Shown here one piece after another: positions 54,921 to 63,929 of a stretch of 64,000 nt of DNA. The stretch covers positions 8,174,001-8,238,000 of the forward strand of contig NZ_JAUSYQ010000002.1 of NCBI RefSeq assembly GCF_030816965.1, read 5' to 3'. Numbering within the stretch: position 1 is the stretch's first letter; each line of letters opens with the position of its first letter. The notes under the pieces are model-generated. The model was not told the DNA's origin. It ran no database searches and saw only the letters and a program-made list of their open reading frames with translations. Source of the DNA: Streptomyces canus (GTDB taxonomy: Bacteria > Actinomycetota > Actinomycetes > Streptomycetales > Streptomycetaceae). A program made the translations under genes and the position numbers.

Positions 54921-55775
54921 TTACGGCAGCTGGGCTGCGCGGGCCTCGCGCCGGTTGCCGCGGAAGTTGTTCACCCGGCGGGCCGTGGCGAACAGGGGGA
55001 TCACCGCACCCATGACCAGCTGGAGGGCGCAGCCCGTCTGGAGGAGGAGCTGGCCGCCCGGGGCGCCGAACGCCCAGGCCGCGAGGAGGCCCATCCCCAG
55101 GACGATCCAGGAGAGCATCGCGACCGCGAGGCGGCCCCGCGGCTTCGGGTACTCGACCCGGCTCACCATCAGCCAGGCGGTGCCCAGGATCGCCAGGAGC
55201 GTCGCCACGAAGGGGAGCTCCAGCAGGACGATCGAGACCACTGTCAGCGCGCCGAACGGCGAGGGCATGCCCTGGAAGGTGCCGTCCTTCACCGTCACAC
55301 AGGAGAATCTCGCGAGCCTCAGTACCACCGCCAGCAGCACCACGACGGCGCCCACCGCCGCCACCCGCTGGGACGCGTCGTCCGCCACCATGCCGTAGAC
55401 GAGGACGAAGTACGCCGGGGCGAGACCGAAGCTGATCAGGTCCGAGAGGTTGTCCAGCTCCGCGCCCATCGGCGACGAGCGCAGCTTGCGCGCCACCAGG
55501 CCGTCGAACAGGTCGAAGACCGCCGCGCACAGCATCAGGATGACCGCCGTGGCCGCGCTGTTGCGCGCCATGCCGGTCTCCTGGCTGTCGGTCAGGTGCG
55601 GGATCAGGATTCCGGTGGTGGTGAAGTACACCGCCATGAAGCCGCACGTGGCGTTGCCGAGGGTGAGGGTGTCCGCTATTGAGAGGCGGAGAGAAAGAGG
55701 CATCTCCTCTTCGTCGTCGACCTCGTCGGCCTCGGGCACCCAGCCCGCCTGGGTCTCAGGATCAATCACGGTCAA
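54921..55775 (-). CDS. pssA: CDP-diacylglycerol--serine O-phosphatidyltransferase
   Basis: A 284-residue integral membrane CDP-alcohol phosphatidyltransferase that makes phosphatidylserine. The family motif is complete: DGLVARKLRSSPMGAEL followed by DNLSD (D-x2-D-G-x2-A-R-x8-G-x3-D-x3-D). About eight membrane segments follow a cytoplasmic acidic N terminus (EADEVDDEEE). It overlaps the 3' end of psd by 14 bp, so the two steps from CDP-diacylglycerol to phosphatidylethanolamine are coupled. It ends at a strong hairpin terminator. Confidence 0.95.
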   Translation of the reverse strand: MTVIDPETQAGWVPEADEVDDEEEMPLSLRLSIADTLTLGNATCGFMAVYFTTTGILIPHLTDSQETGMARNSAATAVILMLCAAVFDLFDGLVARKLRSSPMGAELDNLSDLISFGLAPAYFVLVYGMVADDASQRVAAVGAVVVLLAVVLRLARFSCVTVKDGTFQGMPSPFGALTVVSIVLLELPFVATLLAILGTAWLMVSRVEYPKPRGRLAVAMLSWIVLGMGLLAAWAFGAPGGQLLLQTGCALQLVMGAVIPLFATARRVNNFRGNRREARAAQLP

Positions 55776-56418
55776 TGCGAGTCACCCCAGCCACGGTCTT
55801 CTGGCCGACCTCGACCGCGACCTCCACGCCCTCCGGCAGGTAGATGTCCACGCGCGAGCCGAAGCGGATCAGACCGATGCGGTCGCCCTGCTCGACCTTC
55901 GTGCCCTGCGGGATGTAGGGGACGATGCGGCGGGCCACCGCGCCGGCGATCTGGATCATTTCGATGTCACCGAGTTCGGTGTCGAAGTGCCAGACGACGC
56001 GCTCGTTGTTCTCGCTCTCCTTGTTGAACGCCGGAACGAACCCACCGGGGATGTGCTCGACCGAGGTCACCGTGCCGGAGAGCGGCGCGCGGTTGACGTG
56101 GACGTTGAGCGGGCTCATGAAGATCGCGACCCGGGTGCGACCGTCCTTCCACGGCATGATGCTCTGCACCACACCGTCGGCGGGCGAGATGACCCGGCCC
56201 GGGGCGATCTCGCGCTCGGGGTCGCGGAAGAACCACAGCATGCCCGCCGCCAGCGCGGTGGCGGGCACGGCGACGGCCTTGGCGGCGCCGGACTTGCGCG
56301 CGCGTACCAGGCTCAGTGCTGCGGTGGCGACGGTCGGGAGGAGCCACGGCGATGCTCCGCGCGCGAGGCGTACGCCTGCCAGGCTGTCGCGAGGTGCAGA
56401 GGTTTGGCTGTGGGGCAT
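55762..56418 (-). CDS. psd: Phosphatidylserine decarboxylase
   Basis: A 218-residue proenzyme of the short (type II/archaeal-like) Psd group that forms phosphatidylethanolamine. A hydrophobic N-terminal segment (TALAAGMLWFF) is followed by ISPADGVVQSI, MSPLNVHVNR and the cleavage site IRFGSRVD, where Ser becomes the pyruvoyl group (Gly-Ser as in this subfamily, not LGST). The start ATG at 56418 is one of several, chosen because upstream codons look non-coding. It overlaps pssA. The 170 bp to the acyl-CoA dehydrogenase gene probably carry the pssA/psd promoter. Confidence 0.93.
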   Translation of the reverse strand: MPHSQTSAPRDSLAGVRLARGASPWLLPTVATAALSLVRARKSGAAKAVAVPATALAAGMLWFFRDPEREIAPGRVISPADGVVQSIMPWKDGRTRVAIFMSPLNVHVNRAPLSGTVTSVEHIPGGFVPAFNKESENNERVVWHFDTELGDIEMIQIAGAVARRIVPYIPQGTKVEQGDRIGLIRFGSRVDIYLPEGVEVAVEVGQKTVAGVTRIDRD

Positions 56419-56588
56419 GGATGACCTTCGTAGCGGATGATGCCGCGCACTAGACGGGGGACGGCGGCTTTCCGGGATCGTACCGGTCGTGGGCCACAAC
56501 TGGGCAAGCCAGGAAGCCGAGTCGGTGGCTGAACCGCCTTGACGGGGTGTGATCTTCTTCTCCAAGAAAACACCCCGTATTCGGACAT

Positions 56589-57794
56589 CTAGCCCTGGAA
56601 CCGATACTCTTCGAGCAGCCTGCGACCGATGATCATTTTCTGGATCTCGGCGGTACCTTCACCGATCAGCAGCATCGGAGCCTCACGGTAGAGGCGCTCG
56701 ATCTCGTACTCCTTGGAGAAGCCGTAGCCGCCGTGGATCCGGAAGGCGTCCTCCACGACCTCCTTGCAGTACTCGGAGGCGAGGTACTTCGCCATCCCTG
56801 CCTCAAGGTCGTTTCGCTCACCGGAGTCCTTTTTGCGTGCCGCGTTGACCATCATCGCATGCGCGGCCTCGACCTTGGTAGCCATCTCGGCCAGCTTGAA
56901 CTGAATCGCCTGGTGCTGAGCGATCGGCTTGCCGAAAGTGTGACGCTGCTGGGCATACGAGACGCCCAGCTCGAAGGCACGCTGAGCGACGCCGCAGCCA
57001 CGTGCCGCCACGTTCACGCGGCCCACCTCGACCCCGTCCATCATTTGGTAAAAACCTCGGCCGGTGGCCCCGCCGAGTACACGGTTGGCCGGAAGTCGCA
57101 GGCCATCCATGATCATCTCGGTGGTGTCGACACCCTTGTAGCCCATCTTGTCGATCTTCCCGGGGATGGTCAGGCCGGGGCGGACCTCTCCGAAGCCGGG
57201 CTCCTTCTCGATCAGGAAGGTCGTCATCGACTTGTGGGGCGCGGTGCCCTCAGGGTGTCCTTCGTCACTTCGGACGAGAACGGCGACCAGACTTGACGTT
57301 CCGCCGTTCGTCAGCCACATCTTCTGACCGTTCAGGACGTACTCATCGCCGTCCTTGACCGCCTTGGACGTGATGGCGGACACGTCCGAGCCGAGCGCCG
57401 GCTCCGACATCGAGAAGGCGCCGCGGATGTCGCCGGCCGCCATCCTCGGCAGGAAGTGGTCCTTCTGCTCCTGAGTGCCGTGCTGCTTGAGCATGTACGC
57501 CACGATGAAGTGGGTGTTGATGATGCCGGAGACCGACATCCAGCCGCGGGCGATCTCCTCCACACACAGCGCGTACGTCAGGAGGGACTCGCCCAGACCG
57601 CCGTACTCCTCGGGGATCATCAGCCCGAACAGGCCGAGCTCCTTGAGGCCGTCGACGATCTGCTGCGGGTACTCGTCGCGGTGCTCCAGCTCGGTCGCGA
57701 CCGGGATGATCTCCTTGTCCACGAAGTCGCGGACGGTGGAGAGGATCTCCTGCTGGATGTCGGTCAGACCGGCGGTCTGGGCGAGGCGTGCCAT
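56589..57794 (-). CDS. Acyl-CoA dehydrogenase, probable methylsuccinyl-CoA dehydrogenase
   Basis: A 401-residue FAD acyl-CoA dehydrogenase. It has GAFSMSEPALGSDVS (flavin-binding signature 1), QRHTFGKPIAQHQAIQFKLA and DAFRIHGGYGFSKEYEIERL (signature 2), with the catalytic Glu likely in IGEGTAEIQ. It is the last gene of the ethylmalonyl-CoA set and is placed 5 bp after the MaoC gene. It most likely oxidises (2S)-methylsuccinyl-CoA to mesaconyl-CoA. The context assignment is strong; sequence alone would only give short- or branched-chain acyl-CoA dehydrogenase. Confidence 0.87.
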   Translation of the reverse strand: MARLAQTAGLTDIQQEILSTVRDFVDKEIIPVATELEHRDEYPQQIVDGLKELGLFGLMIPEEYGGLGESLLTYALCVEEIARGWMSVSGIINTHFIVAYMLKQHGTQEQKDHFLPRMAAGDIRGAFSMSEPALGSDVSAITSKAVKDGDEYVLNGQKMWLTNGGTSSLVAVLVRSDEGHPEGTAPHKSMTTFLIEKEPGFGEVRPGLTIPGKIDKMGYKGVDTTEMIMDGLRLPANRVLGGATGRGFYQMMDGVEVGRVNVAARGCGVAQRAFELGVSYAQQRHTFGKPIAQHQAIQFKLAEMATKVEAAHAMMVNAARKKDSGERNDLEAGMAKYLASEYCKEVVEDAFRIHGGYGFSKEYEIERLYREAPMLLIGEGTAEIQKMIIGRRLLEEYRFQG

Positions 57795-57799
57795 GGGGG

Positions 57800-58306
57800 T
57801 CAGCCCTCCTGAAGTTCCGGGCGGCCGGGCTGCTCGCCGCCGCGCTCCTTGATGTAGGTCTCGGTGGGAACCATGACCTTGCGGCGGAACACGCAGACCA
57901 GCGTGCCGTCCTGCTTGTAGCCCTTGGTCTCGACGTGGACGATCCCGCGGTCGTTCTTCGACTTGGACGGCCACTTGTCGAGCACGGTCGTCTCGCCGTA
58001 GATCGTGTCGCCGTGGAAGGTCGGCGCCACGTGCCTGAGCGACTCGATCTCCAGGTTGGCGATCGCCTTGCCGGAGACGTCCGGCACGGACATGCCGAGC
58101 AGCAGGGAGTAGACGTAGTTCCCGACCACGACGTTCTTGCCGAAGTCGGTCGTCTTCTCCGCGTAGTTGCTGTCCATGTGGAGCGGGTGGTGATTCATGG
58201 TCAGGAGACAGAAGAGATGGTCGTCGTACTCCGTGACCGTCTTCCCGGGCCAGTGCTTGTAGACCGCCCCGACCTCGAACTCCTCGTAGGTGCGTCCGAA
58301 CTGCAT
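57800..58306 (-). CDS. MaoC-like mesaconyl-CoA hydratase (single hotdog)
   Basis: A 168-residue hotdog-fold hydratase. FCLLTMNHHPLHMDSNYAEK contains the R-hydratase-type catalytic Asp/His region. The start at 58306 lies 2 bp after the mcl stop codon. It should hydrate mesaconyl-CoA to beta-methylmalyl-CoA. Proteobacterial Mch enzymes are about twice this length (double hotdog), so this single-domain version presumably works as a dimer. The tail TYIKERGGEQPG is charged and probably disordered. Confidence 0.85.
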   Translation of the reverse strand: MQFGRTYEEFEVGAVYKHWPGKTVTEYDDHLFCLLTMNHHPLHMDSNYAEKTTDFGKNVVVGNYVYSLLLGMSVPDVSGKAIANLEIESLRHVAPTFHGDTIYGETTVLDKWPSKSKNDRGIVHVETKGYKQDGTLVCVFRRKVMVPTETYIKERGGEQPGRPELQEG

Positions 58307-58308
58307 GC

Positions 58309-59268
58309 CTACGCCTCCGGGATCTCGAACTTGCTGGTGCGCTGCATGCCGGCCGCACGGCCCTTGCCGGAGATGACCAGCGCCATCTTGCGGCTGGCCT
58401 CGTCGATCATCTCGTCGCCGAGCATCGCCGAGCCCTTCTTGCCGCCCGCCTCGGAGGTGTAGTAGTCGTACGCGTCCAGGATCAGCTCGGCGTGGTCGTA
58501 GTCCTCCTGGGAGGGCGAGAAGATCTCGTTGGACGCCTCGACCTGGCCCGGGTGCAGCACCCACTTGCCGTCGAAACCGAGGGCCGCGGCGCGCTGGGCG
58601 ACCTCGCGGTAGCCGTCGATGTTGCGGATCTGGAGGTAGGGGCCGTCGATCGCCTGGAGGTTGTTGGCACGGGCGGCCATCAGGATCTTCATCAGGATGT
58701 AGTGGTAGGCGTCCGCCGGGTAGCCGGGCGGCTGCTCGCCCACGACCAGCGACTTCATGTTGATCGACGCCATGAAGTCGGCCGGGCCGAAGATGATCGT
58801 CTCGACGCGCGGGGACGCCGTCGCGATCTCGTTGACGTTGTTGAGGCCCTGCGCGTTCTCGATCTGCGCCTCGATGCCGATCTTGCCGACCTCGAAGCCC
58901 ATCGTCTTCTCGATCTGGGTCAGCAGGAGGTCGAGCGCGACGATCTGCTCGGCGGTCTGCACCTTCGGCAGCATGATGCAGTCGAGGTTCTGGCCCGCCC
59001 CCTCGACGACCGTGACGACATCGCGGTACGTCCACTCGGTCGTCCAGTCGTTGACGCGCACGACTCTCGTCTTGCCGGTCCAGTCGCCCTCGTTGAGGAA
59101 CTTGACGATGGTGTGCCGCGCCTCGGGCTTGGCGAGCGGGGCGCACGCGTCCTCCAGGTCGAGGAAGACCTGGTCCGCCGGGAGGCCCTGCGCCTTCTCC
59201 AGGAAGCGGGGGTTGCTTCCCGGCACCGCGAGACACGAGCGGCGGGGACGCAGACGGTTGACGGTCAT
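58309..59268 (-). CDS. mcl: Malyl-CoA/beta-methylmalyl-CoA lyase (HpcH/CitE family)
   Basis: A 319-residue TIM-barrel CoA-ester lyase. It has RSCLAVPGSNPRFLEKA at the N terminus, VFLDLEDACAPLAK (metal-binding Glu/Asp), IGIEAQIENAQGL (second metal Glu) and FGPADFMASI. It cleaves beta-methylmalyl-CoA to glyoxylate and propionyl-CoA and probably also malyl-CoA. It overlaps ecm by 4 bp (ATGA) and precedes the MaoC gene by 2 bp, so the three are cotranslated. The length (319) matches Mcl1-type lyases. Confidence 0.9.
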   Translation of the reverse strand: MTVNRLRPRRSCLAVPGSNPRFLEKAQGLPADQVFLDLEDACAPLAKPEARHTIVKFLNEGDWTGKTRVVRVNDWTTEWTYRDVVTVVEGAGQNLDCIMLPKVQTAEQIVALDLLLTQIEKTMGFEVGKIGIEAQIENAQGLNNVNEIATASPRVETIIFGPADFMASINMKSLVVGEQPPGYPADAYHYILMKILMAARANNLQAIDGPYLQIRNIDGYREVAQRAAALGFDGKWVLHPGQVEASNEIFSPSQEDYDHAELILDAYDYYTSEAGGKKGSAMLGDEMIDEASRKMALVISGKGRAAGMQRTSKFEIPEA

Positions 59269-61313
59269 GCGGGGACCTCCAGGGGGTCGAGCTTGTTCGC
59301 TTTCCGGATCTCGTCGACGATGCGGCCGATGATTCCGGTGATGTCGAAGTCCTTAGGGGTGAAGACCGCGGCCACGCCGACAGCCCTGAGCTGTTCGGCG
59401 TCTCCATTGGGGATGATCCCACCGGCGATGACAGGTACATCTGTGGCGCCTGCCACGTGCAGCCTCTCGAGCACGTCCGGCACCAGCTGCGCGTGCGAGC
59501 CGGACAGGATGGACAGGCCGACCGCGTGCACGTCCTCGGCGAGGGCCGCGTCCACGATCTGCTCAGGGGTGAGCCGGATGCCCTGGTAGACCACCTCGAA
59601 GCCGGCGTCCCGCGCGCGTACGGCTATCTGCTCGGCGCCGTTGGAGTGCCCGTCCAGGCCCGGCTTGCCGACCAGGAAGCGCAGCTTTCCGACGCCGAGG
59701 TCCTTGGCGGTCACCTCGACCCGGCGGCGCACGTCGGCCATGGCCGAGCCCGCCGCCGCGGGAACCGCCACCGGCGCGGAGGAGACGCCCGTGGGCGCCC
59801 GGAACTCGCCGAACACCTCCCGCAGGGCGCCGGCCCACTCACCGGTCGTGACGCCCGCGCGGGCGCACTCCAGGGTGGCCTCCATGAGGTTGGCGGTGCC
59901 CTTGGCGGCCTCCTTCAGCTTCTCCAGCGCCTTGCAGGGGCGAGGGTGGTTGAAGGGCGGCTGGTAGCGGGTGTCGCGCCAGTGCTGGAGCCCCGAGATC
60001 ACCCGGGCCTCGACGGCCGGGTCCACCGTCTGGATCGCGGTGTCCAGGTCGGCCGTCAGCGGGTTCGGCTCGGTCGTCTCGAAGATGTTGACGCCGATGA
60101 TCTTCTCCTGCCCGGACTCGATACGGGCCCGGCGCTCGGCGTGCGAGGAGACGAGCTGCGACTTCAGATAGCCCGACTCGACGGCGGCCATCGCGCCGCC
60201 CATCTGCTGGATCCGCTCGATCTCGGCGAGCGACTCCTCGACCAGCGTGCTCACCTTCGCCTCGACGACGTGGGAGCCCTCGAAGATGTCCGCGTACTCC
60301 AGCAGGTCGCTCTCGTACGCCAGTACCTGCTGCATCCGCAGCGACCACTGCTGGTCCCAGGGCCGGGGGAGACCGAGGGCCTCGTTCCAGGCCGGCAGCT
60401 GGACGGCACGCGCGCGTGCGTCCTTCGAGAGGGTCACGGCCAGCATCTCGAGGACGATCCGCTGGACGTTGTTCTCCGGCTGCGCCTCGGTCAGTCCGAG
60501 GGAGTTGACCTGGACGCCGTACCGGAAGCGCCGGTGCTTGGGGTTCTCGATGCCGTAGCGCTCACGCGTGACCTTGTCCCAGATACGGCCGAAGGCGCGC
60601 ATCTTGCACATCTCCTCGATGAACCGGACGCCCGCGTTCACGAAGAAGGAGATACGGCCGACGACATCGCCCATGCGCTCCTGCGGCACCTGGCCGGAGT
60701 CCCGGACGGCGTCCAGGACCGCGATCGCCGTCGACATCGCGTACGCGATCTCCTGGACCGGTGTGGCGCCCGCCTCCTGCAGGTGGTAGCTGCAGATGTT
60801 GATCGGATTCCACTTCGGGATGTGGGAGACCGTGTACGCGATCATGTCGGTCGTCAGACGGAGGCTCGGCCCCGGCGGGAAGACGTGCGTCCCGCGGGAC
60901 AGGTACTCCTTGACGATGTCGTTCTGGGTCGTGCCCTGGAGCTGGGTGATGTCCGCGCCCTGCTCCTCGGCGACGACCTGGTAGAGCGCCAGCAGCCACA
61001 TGGCGGTGGCGTTGATCGTCATCGAGGTGTTCATCTGCTCCAGGGGGATGTCCTGGAACAGCCGGCGCATGTCACCGAGGTGCGCGATCGGCACGCCGAC
61101 CCGGCCGACCTCGCCGCGGGCGAGGATGTGGTCGGAGTCGTAGCCGGTCTGCGTCGGCAGGTCGAACGCGACCGACAGGCCGGTCTGCCCCTTGGCGAGG
61201 TTGCGCCGGTACAGCTCGTTGGACGCCTCGGCCGTGGAGTGGCCGGCGTACGTGCGCATGAGCCACGGCCGGTCCTTCTCCCGCTTGCCTTCGGCAAACT
61301 GACGCTCAGTCAT
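59265..61313 (-). CDS. ecm: Ethylmalonyl-CoA mutase (MeaA-like, B12-dependent)
   Basis: A 682-residue acyl-CoA mutase, single-chain form. The N-terminal TIM barrel contains WLMRTYAGHSTAEASNELY and ISFFVNAGVRFIEEMCKMRA. The C-terminal B12 domain has KPGLDGHSNGAEQIA (D-x-H-x2-G, His being the cobalt ligand) and LSILSGSHAQLVP. It converts (2R)-ethylmalonyl-CoA to (2S)-methylsuccinyl-CoA. It lies 17 bp downstream of ccr and overlaps mcl. No B12 riboswitch is visible upstream. In older Streptomyces annotation this gene is called meaA. Confidence 0.93.
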   Translation of the reverse strand: MTERQFAEGKREKDRPWLMRTYAGHSTAEASNELYRRNLAKGQTGLSVAFDLPTQTGYDSDHILARGEVGRVGVPIAHLGDMRRLFQDIPLEQMNTSMTINATAMWLLALYQVVAEEQGADITQLQGTTQNDIVKEYLSRGTHVFPPGPSLRLTTDMIAYTVSHIPKWNPINICSYHLQEAGATPVQEIAYAMSTAIAVLDAVRDSGQVPQERMGDVVGRISFFVNAGVRFIEEMCKMRAFGRIWDKVTRERYGIENPKHRRFRYGVQVNSLGLTEAQPENNVQRIVLEMLAVTLSKDARARAVQLPAWNEALGLPRPWDQQWSLRMQQVLAYESDLLEYADIFEGSHVVEAKVSTLVEESLAEIERIQQMGGAMAAVESGYLKSQLVSSHAERRARIESGQEKIIGVNIFETTEPNPLTADLDTAIQTVDPAVEARVISGLQHWRDTRYQPPFNHPRPCKALEKLKEAAKGTANLMEATLECARAGVTTGEWAGALREVFGEFRAPTGVSSAPVAVPAAAGSAMADVRRRVEVTAKDLGVGKLRFLVGKPGLDGHSNGAEQIAVRARDAGFEVVYQGIRLTPEQIVDAALAEDVHAVGLSILSGSHAQLVPDVLERLHVAGATDVPVIAGGIIPNGDAEQLRAVGVAAVFTPKDFDITGIIGRIVDEIRKANKLDPLEVPA

Positions 61314-61330
61314 CTATGACCCCGGGTGTC

Positions 61331-62674
61331 TCAGATGTTGCGGAAGCGGTTGATGGCGTCGATGTGCTTGGCGCGCATCTCCTCGTCGCGCACGCCGAGA
61401 CCGTCCTCGGGGGCCAGGCAGAGCACGCCGACCTTGCCCTGGTGGAGGTTGCGGTGCACGTCGTAGGCCGCCTGGCCGGTCTCCTCCAGGGAGTAGACCT
61501 TCGACAGCGTCGGGTGGATCTTGCCCTTCGCGATGAGCCGGTTGGCCTCCCAGGCCTCGCGGTAGTTGGCGAAGTGCGAGCCGATGATCCGCTTCAGGGA
61601 CATCCACAGGTAGCGGTTGTCGTACTCGTGCATGTAGCCCGAGGTCGAGGCGCACGTGGTGATCGTGCCGCCCTTGCGGGTGACGAAGACGCTCGCGCCG
61701 AAGGTCTCGCGGCCGGGGTGCTCGAAGACGATGTCGATGTCCTCGCCGCCGGTGAGTTCGCGGATGCGCTTGCCGAAGCGCTTCCACTCCTTCGGGTCCT
61801 GGGTGCTCTCGTCCTTCCAGAACTTGTAGTCCTCGGCGTTGCGGTCGATGATCGCCTCGGCGCCCATCGCCCGGCAGATCTCCGCCTTCTGCGGCGAGGA
61901 CACGACACAGATCGGGTTGGCGCCTCCGGCCAGCGCGAACTGCGTGGCGTACGAGCCGAGCCCGCCGCTCGCGCCCCAGATCAGGACGTTGTCGCCCTGC
62001 TTCATGCCGGCGCCGTTGCGGGAGACGAGCTGCCGGTAGGCGGTGGAGTTCACGAGCCCGGGGGCGGCGGCCTCCTCCCAGCTGAGGTGGTGCGGCTTCG
62101 GCATCAGCTGGTTGGACTTGACCAGCGCGATCTCCGCGAGGCCGCCGAAGTTGGTCTCGAAGCCCCAGATGCGCTGCTCGGGGTCGAGCATCGTGTCGTT
62201 GTGGCCGTCCGAGGACTCCATCTCGACCGAGAGACAGTGGGCGACGACCTCGTCGCCGGGCTTCCAGGCGTTGACGCCCGGGCCGGTGCGCAGGACGACG
62301 CCTGCGAGGTCGGAGCCGATGATGTGGTACGGCAGGTCGTGCCGCTTGGCCAGGTCGTTGGTGCGGCCGTAGCGCTCCAGGAACCCGAAGGTCGACAGCG
62401 GCTCGAAGATCGAGGTCCACACCGAGTTGTAGTTGACACTCGATGCCATGACGGCGACCAGGGCCTCACCCGGGCCCAGTTCGGGCACCGGCACGTCGTC
62501 GAGGTGGATCGACTTGCGTGGGTCCTTGTCACGGGTCTGCAGGCCCGCGAACATCTCCGTCTCGTCCTTGTGGACGGTGATGGCGCGGTACGACTCGGGG
62601 AGCGGCAGAGCGGCGAAGTCGGCCGGAGTCGAGTCCGGCGACTGGATCGCGTCCAGGATGTCCTTCACGGTCAC
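61331..62674 (-). CDS. ccr: Crotonyl-CoA carboxylase/reductase
   Basis: A 447-residue zinc-free medium-chain dehydrogenase/reductase. The nucleotide-binding loop is IWGASGGLGSYATQFALAGG, and the family-typical segments VHKDETEMF, SSVNYNSVWTSIFEP and HCLSVEMESSDGHNDTML are present. It carboxylates and reduces crotonyl-CoA to ethylmalonyl-CoA using NADPH and CO2, the committed step of the pathway and the source of ethylmalonyl extender units. GTG at 62674 follows GGAGG at 6 nt. A 362-bp upstream region with several inverted repeats separates it from the TetR gene. Confidence 0.96.
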   Translation of the reverse strand: MTVKDILDAIQSPDSTPADFAALPLPESYRAITVHKDETEMFAGLQTRDKDPRKSIHLDDVPVPELGPGEALVAVMASSVNYNSVWTSIFEPLSTFGFLERYGRTNDLAKRHDLPYHIIGSDLAGVVLRTGPGVNAWKPGDEVVAHCLSVEMESSDGHNDTMLDPEQRIWGFETNFGGLAEIALVKSNQLMPKPHHLSWEEAAAPGLVNSTAYRQLVSRNGAGMKQGDNVLIWGASGGLGSYATQFALAGGANPICVVSSPQKAEICRAMGAEAIIDRNAEDYKFWKDESTQDPKEWKRFGKRIRELTGGEDIDIVFEHPGRETFGASVFVTRKGGTITTCASTSGYMHEYDNRYLWMSLKRIIGSHFANYREAWEANRLIAKGKIHPTLSKVYSLEETGQAAYDVHRNLHQGKVGVLCLAPEDGLGVRDEEMRAKHIDAINRFRNI

Positions 62675-62906
62675 GGTGTTGCCTCCGGCGAATGGCGTCT
62701 TGAGGGGAGACGCTGAGGGTTACGTCGGTGCCGTCGGTTCGGCGGTCATGCTGTTCGGCAGCGCTTTGTGGCGCGGGAGGTTGCCTGTGACGCAGGCGTC
62801 CGGGCGGGCAGGTCGATGACTTGCTGGGACAGCCGGCGTACGCATGGTCTCTGCACGCCGGCCGCCCGGACACCTTCAACGTAAGACACCGCGTGCCACC
62901 GTGCAA

Positions 62907-62990
62907 GGCACTGAGTGCCAGAGATTCCCCTCAGATGAAATCTTTACGTAACAAATGAGCGATGATCGATCAAGCCTACCGGTGAGTAGG
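62907..62990. promoter_or_regulatory. Inverted-repeat cluster in the ccr promoter region
   Basis: Three elements lie upstream of ccr: GGCACTGAGTGCC (62907-62919), the perfect palindrome TGATCGATCA (62963-62972), and CCTAC-N6-GTAGG (62975-62979 / 62986-62990). The 362-bp region 62675-63036 holds no gene. The elements are candidate sites for the TetR protein encoded next to them, or for a global regulator. Confidence 0.45.
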
Positions 62991-63036
62991 TATCAATCGG
63001 GCGCTATCGGTCGCCGGACTCGACGCGCCCACGCCC

Positions 63037-63849
63037 TCAGCGCTCCTTGAGTGCCTGCTCGATGGCCCGCATCACTTCATCGAGCGGCGCGTCCGTGCGA
63101 GCGACGGTTACCAGGACCTCTCCCTGAGAGGCCACGGAAGCCGGGGCCGGCCGCGGCGCAGCGGTGTCCCGCCCGGCGCCGATCCCCGTCCCGAAGGTCT
63201 TCCGCACGATCGCGAAGGCGTGGTCCAACTGCGCCTCCACGTCCCCCTGCCCCCCGGCCCGGAGCCACCGCCGCAGCACATGGTTGTGGGCGGTGACCAC
63301 GGCGGACGCGGCGACCTCCGCCAGCAGCGGATCGTCGTTCGCGTCGTCGTCGTGCGCGTGCTCGTCGAAGTGTCCGAGCAGATACCGCGTGAACAGCCGC
63401 TCATAGCGGGCCACCGAGGCGATCTCCGCCTCGCGCAGCGTCGGCACCTCGCGCGTCAGCTTGTAGCGGGCGACCGAGATCTCCGGCCGGGCCGCGTACA
63501 TCTTCATGACTTCCTTGATGCCGCGGCACACCGTGTCGAGCGGGTGCTCGTGCGCGGGGGCCGCGTTCAGCACGGCTTCCGCCCGGATCAACGTGTCGTC
63601 GTGATCGGGGAAGATCGCCTCTTCCTTGGAGCGGAAGTGACGGAAGAAGGTGCGACGGGCGACCCCGGCCGCGGCCGCGATCTCGTCGACCGTGGTTGCC
63701 TCGTACCCCTTGGTGGAGAACAGCTCCATCGCGGCGGCCGCCAGTTCTCGGCGCATCTTGAGCCGCTGGGCGGCCGCACGACTGCCTGCGGCACTTTCCG
63801 GCGCGTCGGACGTGGCTGGTGTACGGGAGGACTTGGCGGGCTGGGACAT
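63037..63849 (-). CDS. TetR-family transcriptional regulator
   Basis: A 270-residue TetR regulator. After a disordered 35-residue N terminus the HTH reads LAAAAMELFSTKGYEATTVD then IAAAAGVARRTFFRHFRSKE. The ligand domain (about 90-220) is of the TetR_C type used by many actinobacterial regulators, and a C-terminal extension (about 220-270) is unusual. It sits upstream of ccr on the same strand and probably controls the ethylmalonyl-CoA genes. The start at 63849 follows a TACGTT box by 6 nt without a ribosome site, which would suit a leaderless message; ATG 63867 is possible. Confidence 0.85.
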   Translation of the reverse strand: MSQPAKSSRTPATSDAPESAAGSRAAAQRLKMRRELAAAAMELFSTKGYEATTVDEIAAAAGVARRTFFRHFRSKEEAIFPDHDDTLIRAEAVLNAAPAHEHPLDTVCRGIKEVMKMYAARPEISVARYKLTREVPTLREAEIASVARYERLFTRYLLGHFDEHAHDDDANDDPLLAEVAASAVVTAHNHVLRRWLRAGGQGDVEAQLDHAFAIVRKTFGTGIGAGRDTAAPRPAPASVASQGEVLVTVARTDAPLDEVMRAIEQALKER

Positions 63850-63890
63850 GACCCGAACGTACTGCATGTGCGCAGGTTGGTGCGCGTGTC

Positions 63891-63929
63891 CCGGCCCCTG
63901 CCCGCCCGGGGCCGGCGGGCAGGGGCCGG
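63891..63929. terminator. 16-bp stem hairpin upstream of the TetR gene
   Basis: CCGGCCCCTGCCCGCC and its complement GGCGGGCAGGGGCCGG, with a 7-base loop, 41 bp before the TetR start. It probably terminates a minus-strand gene lying beyond the right edge of the window. The last 71 bp show nothing else. Confidence 0.65.

Noticed and set aside
59265..62674. B12 riboswitch expected near the cobalamin-dependent mutase gene
   Set aside because: Only 17 bp separate ccr and ecm, and the ccr upstream region shows palindromes but no B12-box-like sequence I can support.
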